Part shown: in pieces, positions 1 through 6,383 of the stretch
Layout of the letters: the number at the start of each line of letters is the position of its first letter
How positions within the stretch are numbered: position 1 is the first letter of the stretch
Assembly (NCBI GenBank): GCA_007131625.1
Contig: SLQC01000081.1
Span: 1 to 6,383 of the forward strand
From: Balneolales bacterium
Lineage (GTDB): Bacteria > Bacteroidota > Rhodothermia > Balneolales > Natronogracilivirgulaceae
DNA: 6,383 nucleotides
Direction: 5' to 3'
Made by a program: the position numbers and the translations under genes
The notes under the pieces: model-generated
Seen by the model: the letters and a program-made list of their open reading frames with translations, nothing else
Database searches by the model: none
What the model was told of the DNA's origin: nothing

Positions 1-1
1 A

Positions 2-1699
2 TGGGTGCAACTTGGTGAATCCGGGATTCATGAGGATGCCCGTAATGCAGTTTTCCGAATTCCAAACTGGTCCGCTGATAAAGATGTGCCATTCCGTGTC
101 GTCTATGAGACACAAAATACCAATGGTCAGGAAATTCGTGACGAATGGACAGGTACGATCCGCAAGGATCCTGTGGATAAGGAGGAACTTATTATTGCGT
201 CGCTAAACTGCCTGAATAGCGTTGGTTTTCCATATCAGCCGGTGGTCAGTAATGTGGCGTCGATCGATCCAGACATTTTGGCGTTTCAGGGCGATCAGCT
301 GTATGAGGGGAATGGTGGTTATGGTGCAATACGGTCAGATGGACCTGGGCACACTTTTCCTGAAGGGGAAAATATCGAGCGTTCGATTATCAACTATCTT
401 CGCAAGTACTACATGTTCGGCTGGCCGTTCCGGGATGTGATGCGCGACCGACCGACGGTGCTAATGCCGGACGATCACGATATATATCAGGGTAATCTCT
501 GGGGTATGGGGGGTGCCCCCGGAGAAGCAGATGCTACGGTAGGAGATAGCTGGAATTCCACTGGTGGTTACTATATGCCTCCCCGCTGGGTGAACATGTC
601 TCATCGGGTTCAGACCGTACACAATCCCGACTTCTATGATTCCACCCCGGCCAAGCAGGGTATCACCGTGTGGTACGGAGACATGGTCTACGGTGGGGTG
701 AGCTTCGCCATGATCTCCGATCGTATGTTTAAATCCAGCCCGCTTCGGGTTGATAGCGGCCCTGGTCGTGCAGATCTTGTAACGGATCCCGATTGGAATG
801 TCAAAGAACTGGACAAGCCCGGTCTTGAGTTTCTGGGTGAGCGGCAAATGAAGTTTCTGACCCACTGGATCGAAGATTGGCGGGGTGCCGAAATGAAGGT
901 ACTGCTGAGTCAGGCCCCGTTCGCAAACAGCAACACGCACCATGCAAGAGATTTTGTTCGATACTACGCTGATTTGGATGCACACGGATGGCCACAGTCA
1001 GCGCGTAACGATGCCGTAGCGCTTCTGCGTAAAGGCGCGGTCTTCCACATAGCCGGTGATCAGCATTTGCCGAGTCTTATTAAATACGGAATCGAAGATT
1101 TCGGTGACGCTTTCTGGGGTTTCACCGCACCTGCTGTTTCCACAGGATGGCCGCGCTGGTGGATTCCGGATCAGGTTGGCATGCCCCGCTATGGAGAATC
1201 CGAACATAGGCTGCCAAATACCGGTGACTACTATGACGGTACCGGCCACCCTATTCATGTTTATGCCGTTGGCAATCCTACTACTCTTACCGGCATGACA
1301 AGATATGAGCAAAAACATTTCAAGTCGTCCGGATTTGGTGTTGTCCGGTTAAACAAAAATACCCGTCAGATTCATGTGGAAGCATATCGCTTTATGGCTG
1401 ATGTAGGTAATCCGAAAATCGACAACCAGTTTCCAGGTTGGCCTGCTACCATACGGCAATTAGATAATCTCGGTGGAAAACCTGTTGGATATCTTCCGGC
1501 AGTCTCCCTTGTTGGAGTTGAACGCCCGGTTGTAAAGGTTTTCGATGAAATAACTGGAGAATTGGTTTATGCAGTACGTGCTCCATCAAAACTTTTTGAA
1601 CCTCCAGTCTTTCATGATGGGACCTACACCGTAGAGGTCGGTGATCCGGAATCCGACCGTTGGAAACTATTTGAGGGTCAGGTAATGCAATCAAAATAA
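2..1699 (+). CDS. PhoD-like (alkaline phosphatase D family) metallophosphatase, 5'-truncated by window edge
   Basis: Probable phosphoesterase of the PhoD-like calcineurin-type metallophosphatase family, which hydrolyses phosphate mono- or diesters, usually outside the cytoplasm. Counting from the GTG at base 5, about 60 residues of beta-rich N-terminal region precede the catalytic domain (IIASLNCLNS, about 63-72). Metal-site motifs follow in family order: FQGDQLYEGNGGYG (95-108), MPDDHDIYQGNLWG (154-167) and HIAGDQH (348-354). FTAPAVSTGWPRWW (373-386) follows, then a roughly 90-residue beta-rich C-terminal tail. The frame is open to the left edge (TGG codon at 2-4), so the GTG at 5 is most likely internal and any signal peptide lies upstream. 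No frameshift or missing metal-site motif is visible. The gene ends 51 bases before the convergent DUF4097 gene's stop. Family assignment is firm; substrate and exact location are not determined. Confidence 0.9.
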   Translation, partial: WVQLGESGIHEDARNAVFRIPNWSADKDVPFRVVYETQNTNGQEIRDEWTGTIRKDPVDKEELIIASLNCLNSVGFPYQPVVSNVASIDPDILAFQGDQLYEGNGGYGAIRSDGPGHTFPEGENIERSIINYLRKYYMFGWPFRDVMRDRPTVLMPDDHDIYQGNLWGMGGAPGEADATVGDSWNSTGGYYMPPRWVNMSHRVQTVHNPDFYDSTPAKQGITVWYGDMVYGGVSFAMISDRMFKSSPLRVDSGPGRADLVTDPDWNVKELDKPGLEFLGERQMKFLTHWIEDWRGAEMKVLLSQAPFANSNTHHARDFVRYYADLDAHGWPQSARNDAVALLRKGAVFHIAGDQHLPSLIKYGIEDFGDAFWGFTAPAVSTGWPRWWIPDQVGMPRYGESEHRLPNTGDYYDGTGHPIHVYAVGNPTTLTGMTRYEQKHFKSSGFGVVRLNKNTRQIHVEAYRFMADVGNPKIDNQFPGWPATIRQLDNLGGKPVGYLPAVSLVGVERPVVKVFDEITGELVYAVRAPSKLFEPPVFHDGTYTVEVGDPESDRWKLFEGQVMQSK

Positions 1700-1750
1700 T
1701 CAATCGGAAGCAATCAATAATCAACTTGCAAAACCATTCATGCCACTTGC

Positions 1751-2725
1751 TCAATCCCGATAAGAAATCTGCACACTTCCCCCGCTTGTTATGAGTTCAA
1801 CCGGAATACCACCTCCACCAACGGAACCTTTCATAGTGCGCGACCCGATTTCACCGGTCAGATCGTCCAGATTGTTTTGAATGGAACCGCCTCTCGCGGT
1901 GATGTCCATTCCCTGATTTCTCGGCAGACGTGCAGTGATCGATCCGCCGGCTGTCGACAGCGTGAGATGATTCACAAGAGCACGCACGTTGGCAGTGATC
2001 GACCCGCCGCTTGTGTGGGCTTCAATACTACCCGAAACGCGGTCTATATTGATCGGTCCACCGCTCGTTCGGGCATTAACAGTACCGGTCATATTATTTA
2101 TACGAATGCCGCCTCCGCTTGTACGGGCTGTCAGATTTCCTGTAACCTGCTGCACAGATATGGGTCCGCCCGATGTGCGGGCAAGGACATCTCCGGATAT
2201 CTCTTCGGCCGTTATCTTACCGCCACTGGTTATAAGTGTAACATTGTGATCGATACCGGAAGCCGTGACCGGTCCACCGCTGGTTCGTGCACGTACTTCG
2301 GTCTGCCGGGGCACCAGAATATGATATGAGACCGAAATGGGCGGGATTCGCCAGAAAAAACCACCACGTTGTACATTGGAGGTAATTTCCAGTCCGTTTT
2401 TGGATTCGGATATAGAAACATCAACCGGCACATCTTCATCGGTTACAAACTGGCCCCGTTTTTTAACAAAAATGTGGACAGTAATTTCGTTTTTGTTGTG
2501 CGATTTCACCGTTATGGAACCACCTTGTGTATTGGCGTTTAGGTAAGCCGGAACATTTACTCCAACCGTTTCGCTATGCCATACCTTCTCAAGCTCCGGT
2601 TTAACGGAATTATTTCCGGCAGAAGCTTTTGTCCACACCGATTTAGGGGATGCCGGCATGGACCATAGCTCACAAGCCATTACCAGCCCGATCCCCACAA
2701 TGATCAGCAAACCTTTTATGTTCAT
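1751..2725 (-). CDS. Secreted DUF4097-type beta-strand repeat protein
   Basis: A 324-residue exported protein resembling the DUF4097 (putative adhesin-like beta-strand repeat) family; no enzymatic function is known for the family. The N-terminus MNIKGLLIIVGIGLVMACELW is a signal sequence. VMAC at 15-18 resembles a lipobox but has Met at -2, so either a lipoprotein or signal-peptidase I cleavage is possible. Residues 50-145 form a beta-rich lead-in, followed by turns of the type ARTSGGPI..V.G.... TSGG occurs at 148, 166, 184, 202, 220 and 238, exactly 18 residues apart. Variants follow at 258 (TAGG), 278 (RGGS) and 313 (TSGG), consistent with a stacked beta-solenoid. The ATG start is supported by a strong AAGGAGG site. 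It is transcribed divergently from the TonB receptor and converges on the phosphatase. No partner can be named from sequence. Confidence 0.88.
   Translation of the reverse strand: MNIKGLLIIVGIGLVMACELWSMPASPKSVWTKASAGNNSVKPELEKVWHSETVGVNVPAYLNANTQGGSITVKSHNKNEITVHIFVKKRGQFVTDEDVPVDVSISESKNGLEITSNVQRGGFFWRIPPISVSYHILVPRQTEVRARTSGGPVTASGIDHNVTLITSGGKITAEEISGDVLARTSGGPISVQQVTGNLTARTSGGGIRINNMTGTVNARTSGGPINIDRVSGSIEAHTSGGSITANVRALVNHLTLSTAGGSITARLPRNQGMDITARGGSIQNNLDDLTGEIGSRTMKGSVGGGGIPVELITSGGSVQISYRD
1948..2293 (-). repeat. 54-base (18-codon) in-frame tandem repeat within the DUF4097-type gene
   Basis: Six consecutive units begin with TSGG at residues 148, 166, 184, 202, 220 and 238, so the spacing is exactly 54 bases each time. 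A seventh, imperfect unit (TAGG at 258) comes after 20 residues. On the + strand each unit shows as a diverged ccgcc/ccacc-type block followed by a gt-rich stretch. The units differ a lot at the DNA level, so this is an old, protein-level repeat and not a recently expanded minisatellite. The fixed spacing implies one structural coil per unit. Confidence 0.85.
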
Positions 2726-2956
2726 GCGAATCCTCCTTACCGGAAAAAGTTCATGAATTTACCATACAAATAAGTACATTTCGCTATCAGGCGGGAATAC
2801 CGCCACAATTTCACTATACGGGTAAGGCCCGGATTAGTTTCCGAAAAAACTGTTATCGTTCATGATTAAAAAAAACGTACGCTAAATCAACCCATTGCGT
2901 ATATTGTCTAACTGATTGCAATGGTTAAACATTCTAACATAATTTCGTGAGTTGCC
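2726..2956. promoter_or_regulatory. Divergent intergenic control region between the DUF4097-type gene and the TonB receptor
   Basis: These 231 bases must hold promoters for both flanking genes, which point away from each other. The region is AT-rich with an A8 run near 2868-2875. Candidate -10 elements are TATATT at 2900-2905 (+ strand) and TATAGT on the - strand at about 2813-2818, but neither has a good TTGACA at the expected distance. I also see no clean Bacteroidetes-type TAnnTTTG. A perfect 5-base inverted repeat, GGCGG-gaata-CCGCC, lies at 2790-2804 without a T-run, so it is operator-like and not a terminator. The octamer GTTCATGA occurs at 2749-2756 and 2858-2865. No Fur box is recognisable. 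Confidence 0.5.
2731..2738 (-). promoter_or_regulatory. Ribosome binding site of the DUF4097-type gene
   Basis: Read on the - strand, AAGGAGGA lies about 5-6 bases before the ATG at 2725-2723. It is a near-perfect Shine-Dalgarno sequence and fixes the start codon. It is much stronger than anything in front of the divergent TonB receptor. Confidence 0.85.
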
Positions 2957-5041
2957 ATGTCTTTGTCAGTTCCACCAACTGCTTTATTACGTGTCCTGCC
3001 TCTCATACTTATTTGGTTCGGTATTATTCCCGTAGCAGATGTTTATTCGCAGGTATATGATGCCGACACGCTATGGCTTGAACTCGGGGAGATCGAGATC
3101 CGGGCAGCCCGGGATACTGAAACCGAAGCAAGCGCACCGTTTTCCGTGTCGGTTATGACCCGGACCATCAAAGAACAGCGATTTGAACCCGCATTCAGTT
3201 TCGACCGAATCGCAAGTGAAGTTCCAGGCATCTGGGTCAACGACCGGCAAAATTATGCTCTGGGCGAGCGAATTTCAATCCGGGGAATGGGCTGGCGGAC
3301 CGCTTTCGGAGTTCGCGGGATCTATGTATTGATGGATGACATCCCTCTGACTGTACCGGACGGGCAAACCGTCATGGATGTACTGGATCCGGCCATGGTT
3401 CGACAGATGGAAGTAGTGCGCGGACCCAGCTCTTCGTTCTGGGGTAATGCCGGTGGCGGCACTCTGTTCTTGTCGACCCGGCCGGCATCATTTGAACCCT
3501 CGGCTCAGGCACGTATTTATGGTGGTGCGTTTGGTACCTATAGCGCCCAGGTCAGCGGAACTCACCGGGACGGCCCCCGCAATTATTCTCTCAATGCCTC
3601 TTACCTGAAACGCGACGGTTACAGGGATCACAGTCAGCACAGTGCATTCCGCATGGCCGGCCATATGGACTGGCAGCTTGAATCCGGCCGGGAACTTCGC
3701 TTCACTGGTGCTTTTGTCGATGCCCCGGATACCCGGCATCCGGGGTCGCTGAGTGAGGAACAACTTGCCACTAACCGCCGCGCGGCAACCCCGTTTTTTG
3801 AGAACGCATCCGCCGGTAAAAACTGGCGGCAGGGTCAACTCGGCGCCACGCTGCGATCCGAAAACAGCGCCGGTGACTGGCAGGGTACCGTTTACGGCAT
3901 AGCCCGATCGCTGCACAACCCACTTCCGTTTGCCGATATCGAAGTCGACCGATTAAGCGGCGGCACACGTATTTCGTTGACGAATGACCGGCATTTTCTT
4001 CACTGGGGTGTAGGCACCGACGCTGCGATTCAGTACGACGACCGGCGGAATTACAACTACGAAGAAGGATTTCAGAGGGGTGAACGGGTCATAGATCAGC
4101 TGGAGACGGTGTTAAACGGTGCTCTGTTTGCCCGTGTGAGCACAAATTGGGAACGATTCAATATATCCGGTGGACTTCGGTTTGATGCCGTACGGTTCGA
4201 AAGTGACGACCGTATGCTGACCGGGGACGAGGATCAATCCGGTGACCGAACTTTCACCGCAGTGAGCCCGTCACTGGGAGTATCGTATCATGCTATACCA
4301 GGTCTTCTGTATATCAATTACGGTACATCATTTGAAACACCCACCACAACCGAGTTGGTCAACCGGCCTGATATGACCGGCGGCTTCAATCCTGACATCG
4401 ACCCCGAACGTACAACCGGACTGGAAACCGGATTCCGGGGAGGATGGCCCGATTTTAATCTGAGATATGATATTGCTTTGTTCCAGATGAAGGTCCGGGA
4501 TCAGTTGAACAGCTACCAGACAGAAGAGGGTGGGGATCGCGATTTCTACCGAAATGCCGGTGAGACACGGCACAACGGTCTCGAAATATCGGTGCGATGG
4601 CGTTCGCTGTTCTGGCTTGAATTGAACGCGAATTACCACTGGAGTCGGTTTACATTCCAGAGCGAGGACGGGTCGGACGAAGAGGAACATACCTTCATCC
4701 GGGGCAATCACCTTCCGGGAATACCGGAACATCGCCTGATGTCCGGTGTAACAGTACTGCCGGGCAGCTACTGGATGTCGTTATCGATGGAGCTTATGGA
4801 CAGTTATTTTGTCGACAATGCCAATACCGCACTCAATCCCGGATTTGAAGTGTTTCATCTCCGCATGGGTTATGACGGATTATCACTGACCGACCACATC
4901 ACACTGTCACCGTTTCTGACGATCAACAACATCACCGATGCCCGATACAACAGCTCGGTGAGCATCAATGCCAATGCTGGCCGGTACTTCGAGCCGGCTC
5001 CGGGTCGTGCACTCTATGCCGGTTTCAGTGTCAATATGTGA
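2957..5041 (+). CDS. TonB-dependent outer-membrane receptor
   Basis: A complete 694-residue outer-membrane beta-barrel that imports a ligand (typically an iron chelate, cobalamin or sugar) using TonB energy. Residues 1-31 form a signal peptide (hydrophobic LLRVLPLILIWFGIIPVA; likely cut after VYS, before QVYDAD). The plug spans about 58-177, with the recognisable stretches ISIRGMGWR (106-114), DDIPLTVPDGQT (127-138) and MEVVRGPSSSFWGNAGGG (151-168). The rest is a 22-strand-type barrel ending with NNITDARY and the typical RYFEPAPGRALYAGFSV near the C-terminus. There is no CarboxypepD_reg-like N-terminal extension and no SusD neighbour, so it is not a SusC glycan porin. No STN signalling domain is present. 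The last residue is Met, not the usual aromatic. ATG is preceded only by a weak GTGAG. The ligand cannot be deduced from the neighbours. Confidence 0.93.
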   Translation: MSLSVPPTALLRVLPLILIWFGIIPVADVYSQVYDADTLWLELGEIEIRAARDTETEASAPFSVSVMTRTIKEQRFEPAFSFDRIASEVPGIWVNDRQNYALGERISIRGMGWRTAFGVRGIYVLMDDIPLTVPDGQTVMDVLDPAMVRQMEVVRGPSSSFWGNAGGGTLFLSTRPASFEPSAQARIYGGAFGTYSAQVSGTHRDGPRNYSLNASYLKRDGYRDHSQHSAFRMAGHMDWQLESGRELRFTGAFVDAPDTRHPGSLSEEQLATNRRAATPFFENASAGKNWRQGQLGATLRSENSAGDWQGTVYGIARSLHNPLPFADIEVDRLSGGTRISLTNDRHFLHWGVGTDAAIQYDDRRNYNYEEGFQRGERVIDQLETVLNGALFARVSTNWERFNISGGLRFDAVRFESDDRMLTGDEDQSGDRTFTAVSPSLGVSYHAIPGLLYINYGTSFETPTTTELVNRPDMTGGFNPDIDPERTTGLETGFRGGWPDFNLRYDIALFQMKVRDQLNSYQTEEGGDRDFYRNAGETRHNGLEISVRWRSLFWLELNANYHWSRFTFQSEDGSDEEEHTFIRGNHLPGIPEHRLMSGVTVLPGSYWMSLSMELMDSYFVDNANTALNPGFEVFHLRMGYDGLSLTDHITLSPFLTINNITDARYNSSVSINANAGRYFEPAPGRALYAGFSVNM

Positions 5042-5052
5042 TATGATGCTAA

Positions 5053-5409
5053 TTACGGTTCCAGCCACTCCCCATTGAGCATGACACGATGTACATTGTA
5101 TATGGCGGACATTTCCTGCAGCGGATCCCCTTCAATAAGCAGCAGATCGGCCACCGCCGTCCCGAACGATGTCACATGTTCAATTCCTTTCACACCTGAC
5201 CGGATCGCCACATCGGCATCCACCAGTTCCAGATGAGCCACAAGCGGAACACCCGGTTCGTTCTCCGTGCCGTCTATGAGAACAGCGCCAGTGATGACTA
5301 TCGGTGGACCGTCCGGCGGCGGGTTCAGTGTATTATACTCGAGCAAAGGCTTATGCAGGGATGCTACTTCCTGGTGATCCTCCCCCGGTGTGCATCCCGT
5401 TACCGACAT
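5053..5409 (-). pseudogene. Internally deleted amidohydrolase (imidazolonepropionase-like), lipoprotein type: gene relic
   Basis: The 118 readable codons are a collage of amidohydrolase-superfamily pieces. Residues 37-52 (PIVITGAVLIDGTENE...) match the N-terminal beta-sandwich entry. Residues 53-83 (GVPLVAH...GVKGIEHVTS) match the beta5/beta6 strands, with metal-ligand-type His59 and His78. Residues 86-116 (VADLLLIEGDPLQEM...VMLNGEW) match the C-terminal sandwich. Intact relatives are about 400-450 residues. The HxH metal motif after the first strand, the catalytic-barrel middle and the Asp-bearing last strand are absent, implying in-frame deletions near bases 5253 and 5157. Residues 3-6 are a perfect lipobox (VTGC), and in-frame codons 5410-5454 upstream spell a hydrophobic leader (LQTPSLLWLLIGSLI) but contain no ATG/GTG/TTG before a TAA at 5455-5457. 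It cannot be a working amidohydrolase. Its stop is 11 bases from that of the receptor. Confidence 0.82.
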
Positions 5410-5457
5410 GATGAGCGAACCGATTAAAAGCCATAAAAGGCTTGGAGTTTGTAATTA
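5410..5457 (-). pseudogene. Orphaned signal-peptide codons of the amidohydrolase relic
   Basis: Read on the - strand in the same frame as the relic, this stretch begins after TAA (5457-5455) and encodes LQTPSLLWLLIGSLI, running directly into MSVTGC. Together they form a convincing lipoprotein signal peptide. The nearest in-frame ATG is at 5481-5479, followed by only eight codons before that stop. Another ATG, at 5468-5466, is in a different frame and gives MYPFNYKLQ before diverging. Either a nonsense change or a single-base frameshift has cut the leader off its start. This is inference from one sequence. Confidence 0.6.
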
Positions 5458-5499
5458 AACGGATACATAGATGGATGACATTTTTTGATTACATAAAGG

Positions 5500-5518
5500 C
5501 ACCAGGTTTTTCCCGGTG
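5500..5518 (-). terminator. Weak hairpin, possible terminator for - strand transcription
   Basis: Read on the - strand, CACCGGG-AAAAA-CCTGGTG forms a 7-pair stem with one internal mismatch. Only a short broken T stretch (CCTTTATGT) follows. It lies between trmB and the amidohydrolase relic, where a terminator would make sense, but the poor T-tract makes the call tentative. Confidence 0.25.
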
Positions 5519-5917
5519 TCCCTGTTTCCGTAAACCTACTGCGGTCAAATGACCATGTTTGATCAACACCATTCACTGGGTCTGACGAAACGACCCGGAG
5601 AATGCTTGCCAAAAGAATCGGGATCAGGCCGTATGTGCCAGAAGTTTCCGCTTGTAATCCGGTTTATGCTGCCGTTCATCCGGCCATTACTGTATGATAA
5701 TGTCAGCTGATCGCAGGGATCATCGACATGCGCCATCACGACGAATATGGAAAACAGATTCAGATAGTGGGTCCGATTGTAAAGATATTGCAAGCTGGAT
5801 CGCATCTGAATGATCTCGGGATTAATATAGGTGATTACATCATGGATGTTCCATCTGTCGACAGACATAAAAAATAAAACAAACGGAAGAAACGGTCCCA
5901 ATATTTGATGTTGTCCG

Positions 5918-6383
5918 TTACGGGAGGTGCTCAAGCTCTGCATGGGAAGCATGCATGATCATACTGTTCAGCTGGAAGGACACATATTTAATGGCTCGCC
6001 CGCTATTCAAATGTTGTTTTTCATAAAAGGTTTGAATATCCAAATCTTGCGGAAGGCGCTTCAGACGGTACAAATCTGTAACGATTTGTGTTACAGGTAA
6101 ACCAAATGTATTAATGATATTTAGTGTAAAAGAAAACAGCTGATTCGAATCGGTTTTCAGGTGAATGAGCCCCCCCGGTTTCATGATCTGCGCATATCTT
6201 TTCAGAAAAACGGGGTGGATCAGGCGTTTCTTTTTTTTGGATTTTCTGGGATAGGGATCGGGAAAGGTGATCCAGGTCTCACCCACCTCGTCCGGTGCAA
6301 AATAATGACAGATATGGTCGATCTGTGCTCGAACAAAATGGACGTTGGATAGCCCGGATTCTTGTGCCTGCAAAGCACCTTTC
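5918..6383 (-). CDS. trmB: tRNA (guanine-N7)-methyltransferase, C-terminal part (5' end outside window)
   Basis: TrmB uses S-adenosylmethionine to methylate N7 of G46 in the variable loop of tRNA in the cytoplasm. Visible signatures, numbered from the TTG at 6373-6371, are NVHFVRA (10-16), WITFPDPYPRK (34-44) with a lysine-rich stretch and RLIHPVFL (50-57), the MKPGGLIHLKTDS strand (64-76), VTDLY (98-102), the guanine-pocket motif TFYE (115-118) and the closing GRAIKYVSFQL (125-135). The frame stays open to the right edge (KGAL precedes QAQESG, fitting the family's E-x-x-GA region). The TTG is therefore internal, and the start plus the SAM-binding GxGxG loop lie beyond 6383. A 16-residue tail (NSMIMHASHAELEHLP) extends past the usual end. 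An A-rich run codes the KKKK stretch; the frame is intact across it. Confidence 0.92.
   Translation of the reverse strand, partial: KGALQAQESGLSNVHFVRAQIDHICHYFAPDEVGETWITFPDPYPRKSKKKKRLIHPVFLKRYAQIMKPGGLIHLKTDSNQLFSFTLNIINTFGLPVTQIVTDLYRLKRLPQDLDIQTFYEKQHLNSGRAIKYVSFQLNSMIMHASHAELEHLP

Larger units (their letters stand above)
5410..5917. other. About 500 bases with no confident gene between the amidohydrolase relic and trmB
   Basis: On the - strand an open frame runs 5952-5563 (129 codons from ATG, or 101 from the ATG at about 5868). It contains a mildly hydrophobic middle (YLNLFSIFVVMAHV) but no motif I recognise. Its first ATG lies inside the 3' end of trmB, and neither start has a Shine-Dalgarno sequence. 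A shorter - strand frame, 5612-5424, overlaps its end. Codon use is not obviously abnormal, so a small unknown gene or a decayed gene is possible. A U-rich tract just downstream of trmB (about 5867-5882 read on the - strand) could mark its transcript end. No tRNA, rRNA or transposase fragment is visible. Confidence 0.4.

Noticed and set aside
5..7. GTG as the start of the PhoD-like phosphatase
   Set aside because: The frame is open to the left edge (TGG directly before), there is no ribosome binding site, and the first residues already look like mid-domain sequence with no signal peptide.
461..985. 174-codon open frame on the - strand inside the phosphatase gene
   Set aside because: It is antisense to a clearly coding region with conserved metal-binding motifs; its translation shows no domain and looks like a shadow frame.
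1700..1750. Shared bidirectional terminator between the convergent phosphatase and DUF4097-type genes
   Set aside because: Only short AT-rich direct repeats (ATAATCAA-like) are visible; there is no GC-rich stem and no T-run.
1877..2329. 150-codon + strand frame and regular repeats that might suggest a CRISPR array
   Set aside because: The 54-base periodicity is the protein repeat of the - strand gene. Units are diverged, there are no constant repeats separated by unique spacers, and the + strand frame is an antisense shadow.
3488..3916. 142-codon - strand frame inside the TonB receptor
   Set aside because: Antisense to a well-supported receptor barrel; no recognisable domain or ribosome binding site.
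2957..5041. SusC-type glycan importer
   Set aside because: No N-terminal carboxypeptidase-like domain, too short (694 residues versus about 1000), and no SusD-like lipoprotein next to it.
5865..5918. Terminator after trmB (ACGGA...TCCGT followed by a U-rich tract on the - strand)
   Set aside because: The stem is only 5 pairs around a 28-base loop, so the hairpin is not convincing despite the U-rich tract.
6371..6373. TTG as the start of trmB
   Set aside because: The frame continues upstream with family-like residues (KGAL), and the SAM-binding N-terminal half would be missing. The gene simply runs off the window.

Overview
This 6.4 kb window looks like an ordinary chromosomal stretch of a Gram-negative bacterium, with one clear relic gene. 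The outer-membrane TonB-dependent receptor requires an outer membrane. The TrmB sequence (ITFPDPYPRK..., IKYVSF near the C-terminus), the DUF4097-type repeat protein, the PhoD-like phosphatase style and a GC content near 50% together suggest the Bacteroidota / Rhodothermota / Balneolota neighbourhood. That placement is inference from protein style, not a search result.

Layout, left to right. (1) Bases 2-1699, + strand: the C-terminal ~565 residues of a PhoD-like metallophosphatase whose 5' end lies outside the window. (2) Bases 1751-2725, - strand: a secreted DUF4097-type beta-strand repeat protein with a repeat of exactly 18 residues, converging on the phosphatase. (3) Bases 2726-2956: a 231-base divergent promoter region. 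(4) Bases 2957-5041, + strand: a complete TonB-dependent outer-membrane receptor with a plug and a short N-terminus, not SusC-like. (5) Bases 5053-5409, - strand: a 118-codon remnant of an amidohydrolase lipoprotein gene. It keeps three separate pieces of the family fold, and the codons upstream of its lipobox encode a signal peptide that has no start codon. (6) Bases 5410-5917: about 500 bases with no convincing gene. (7) Bases 5918-6383, - strand: the C-terminal part of trmB, tRNA (guanine-N7)-methyltransferase, with its 5' end outside the window.

There is no evident multi-gene operon. Neighbours are convergent (phosphatase/DUF4097, receptor/relic) or divergent (DUF4097/receptor). A surface theme links phosphatase, repeat protein, receptor and lipoprotein relic, but no shared pathway can be shown. 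I see no RNA gene, insertion sequence, CRISPR array or defence system. The points most worth a second look are the internally deleted amidohydrolase, the strict 54-base periodicity in the DUF4097 gene, and the unassigned stretch between the relic and trmB.
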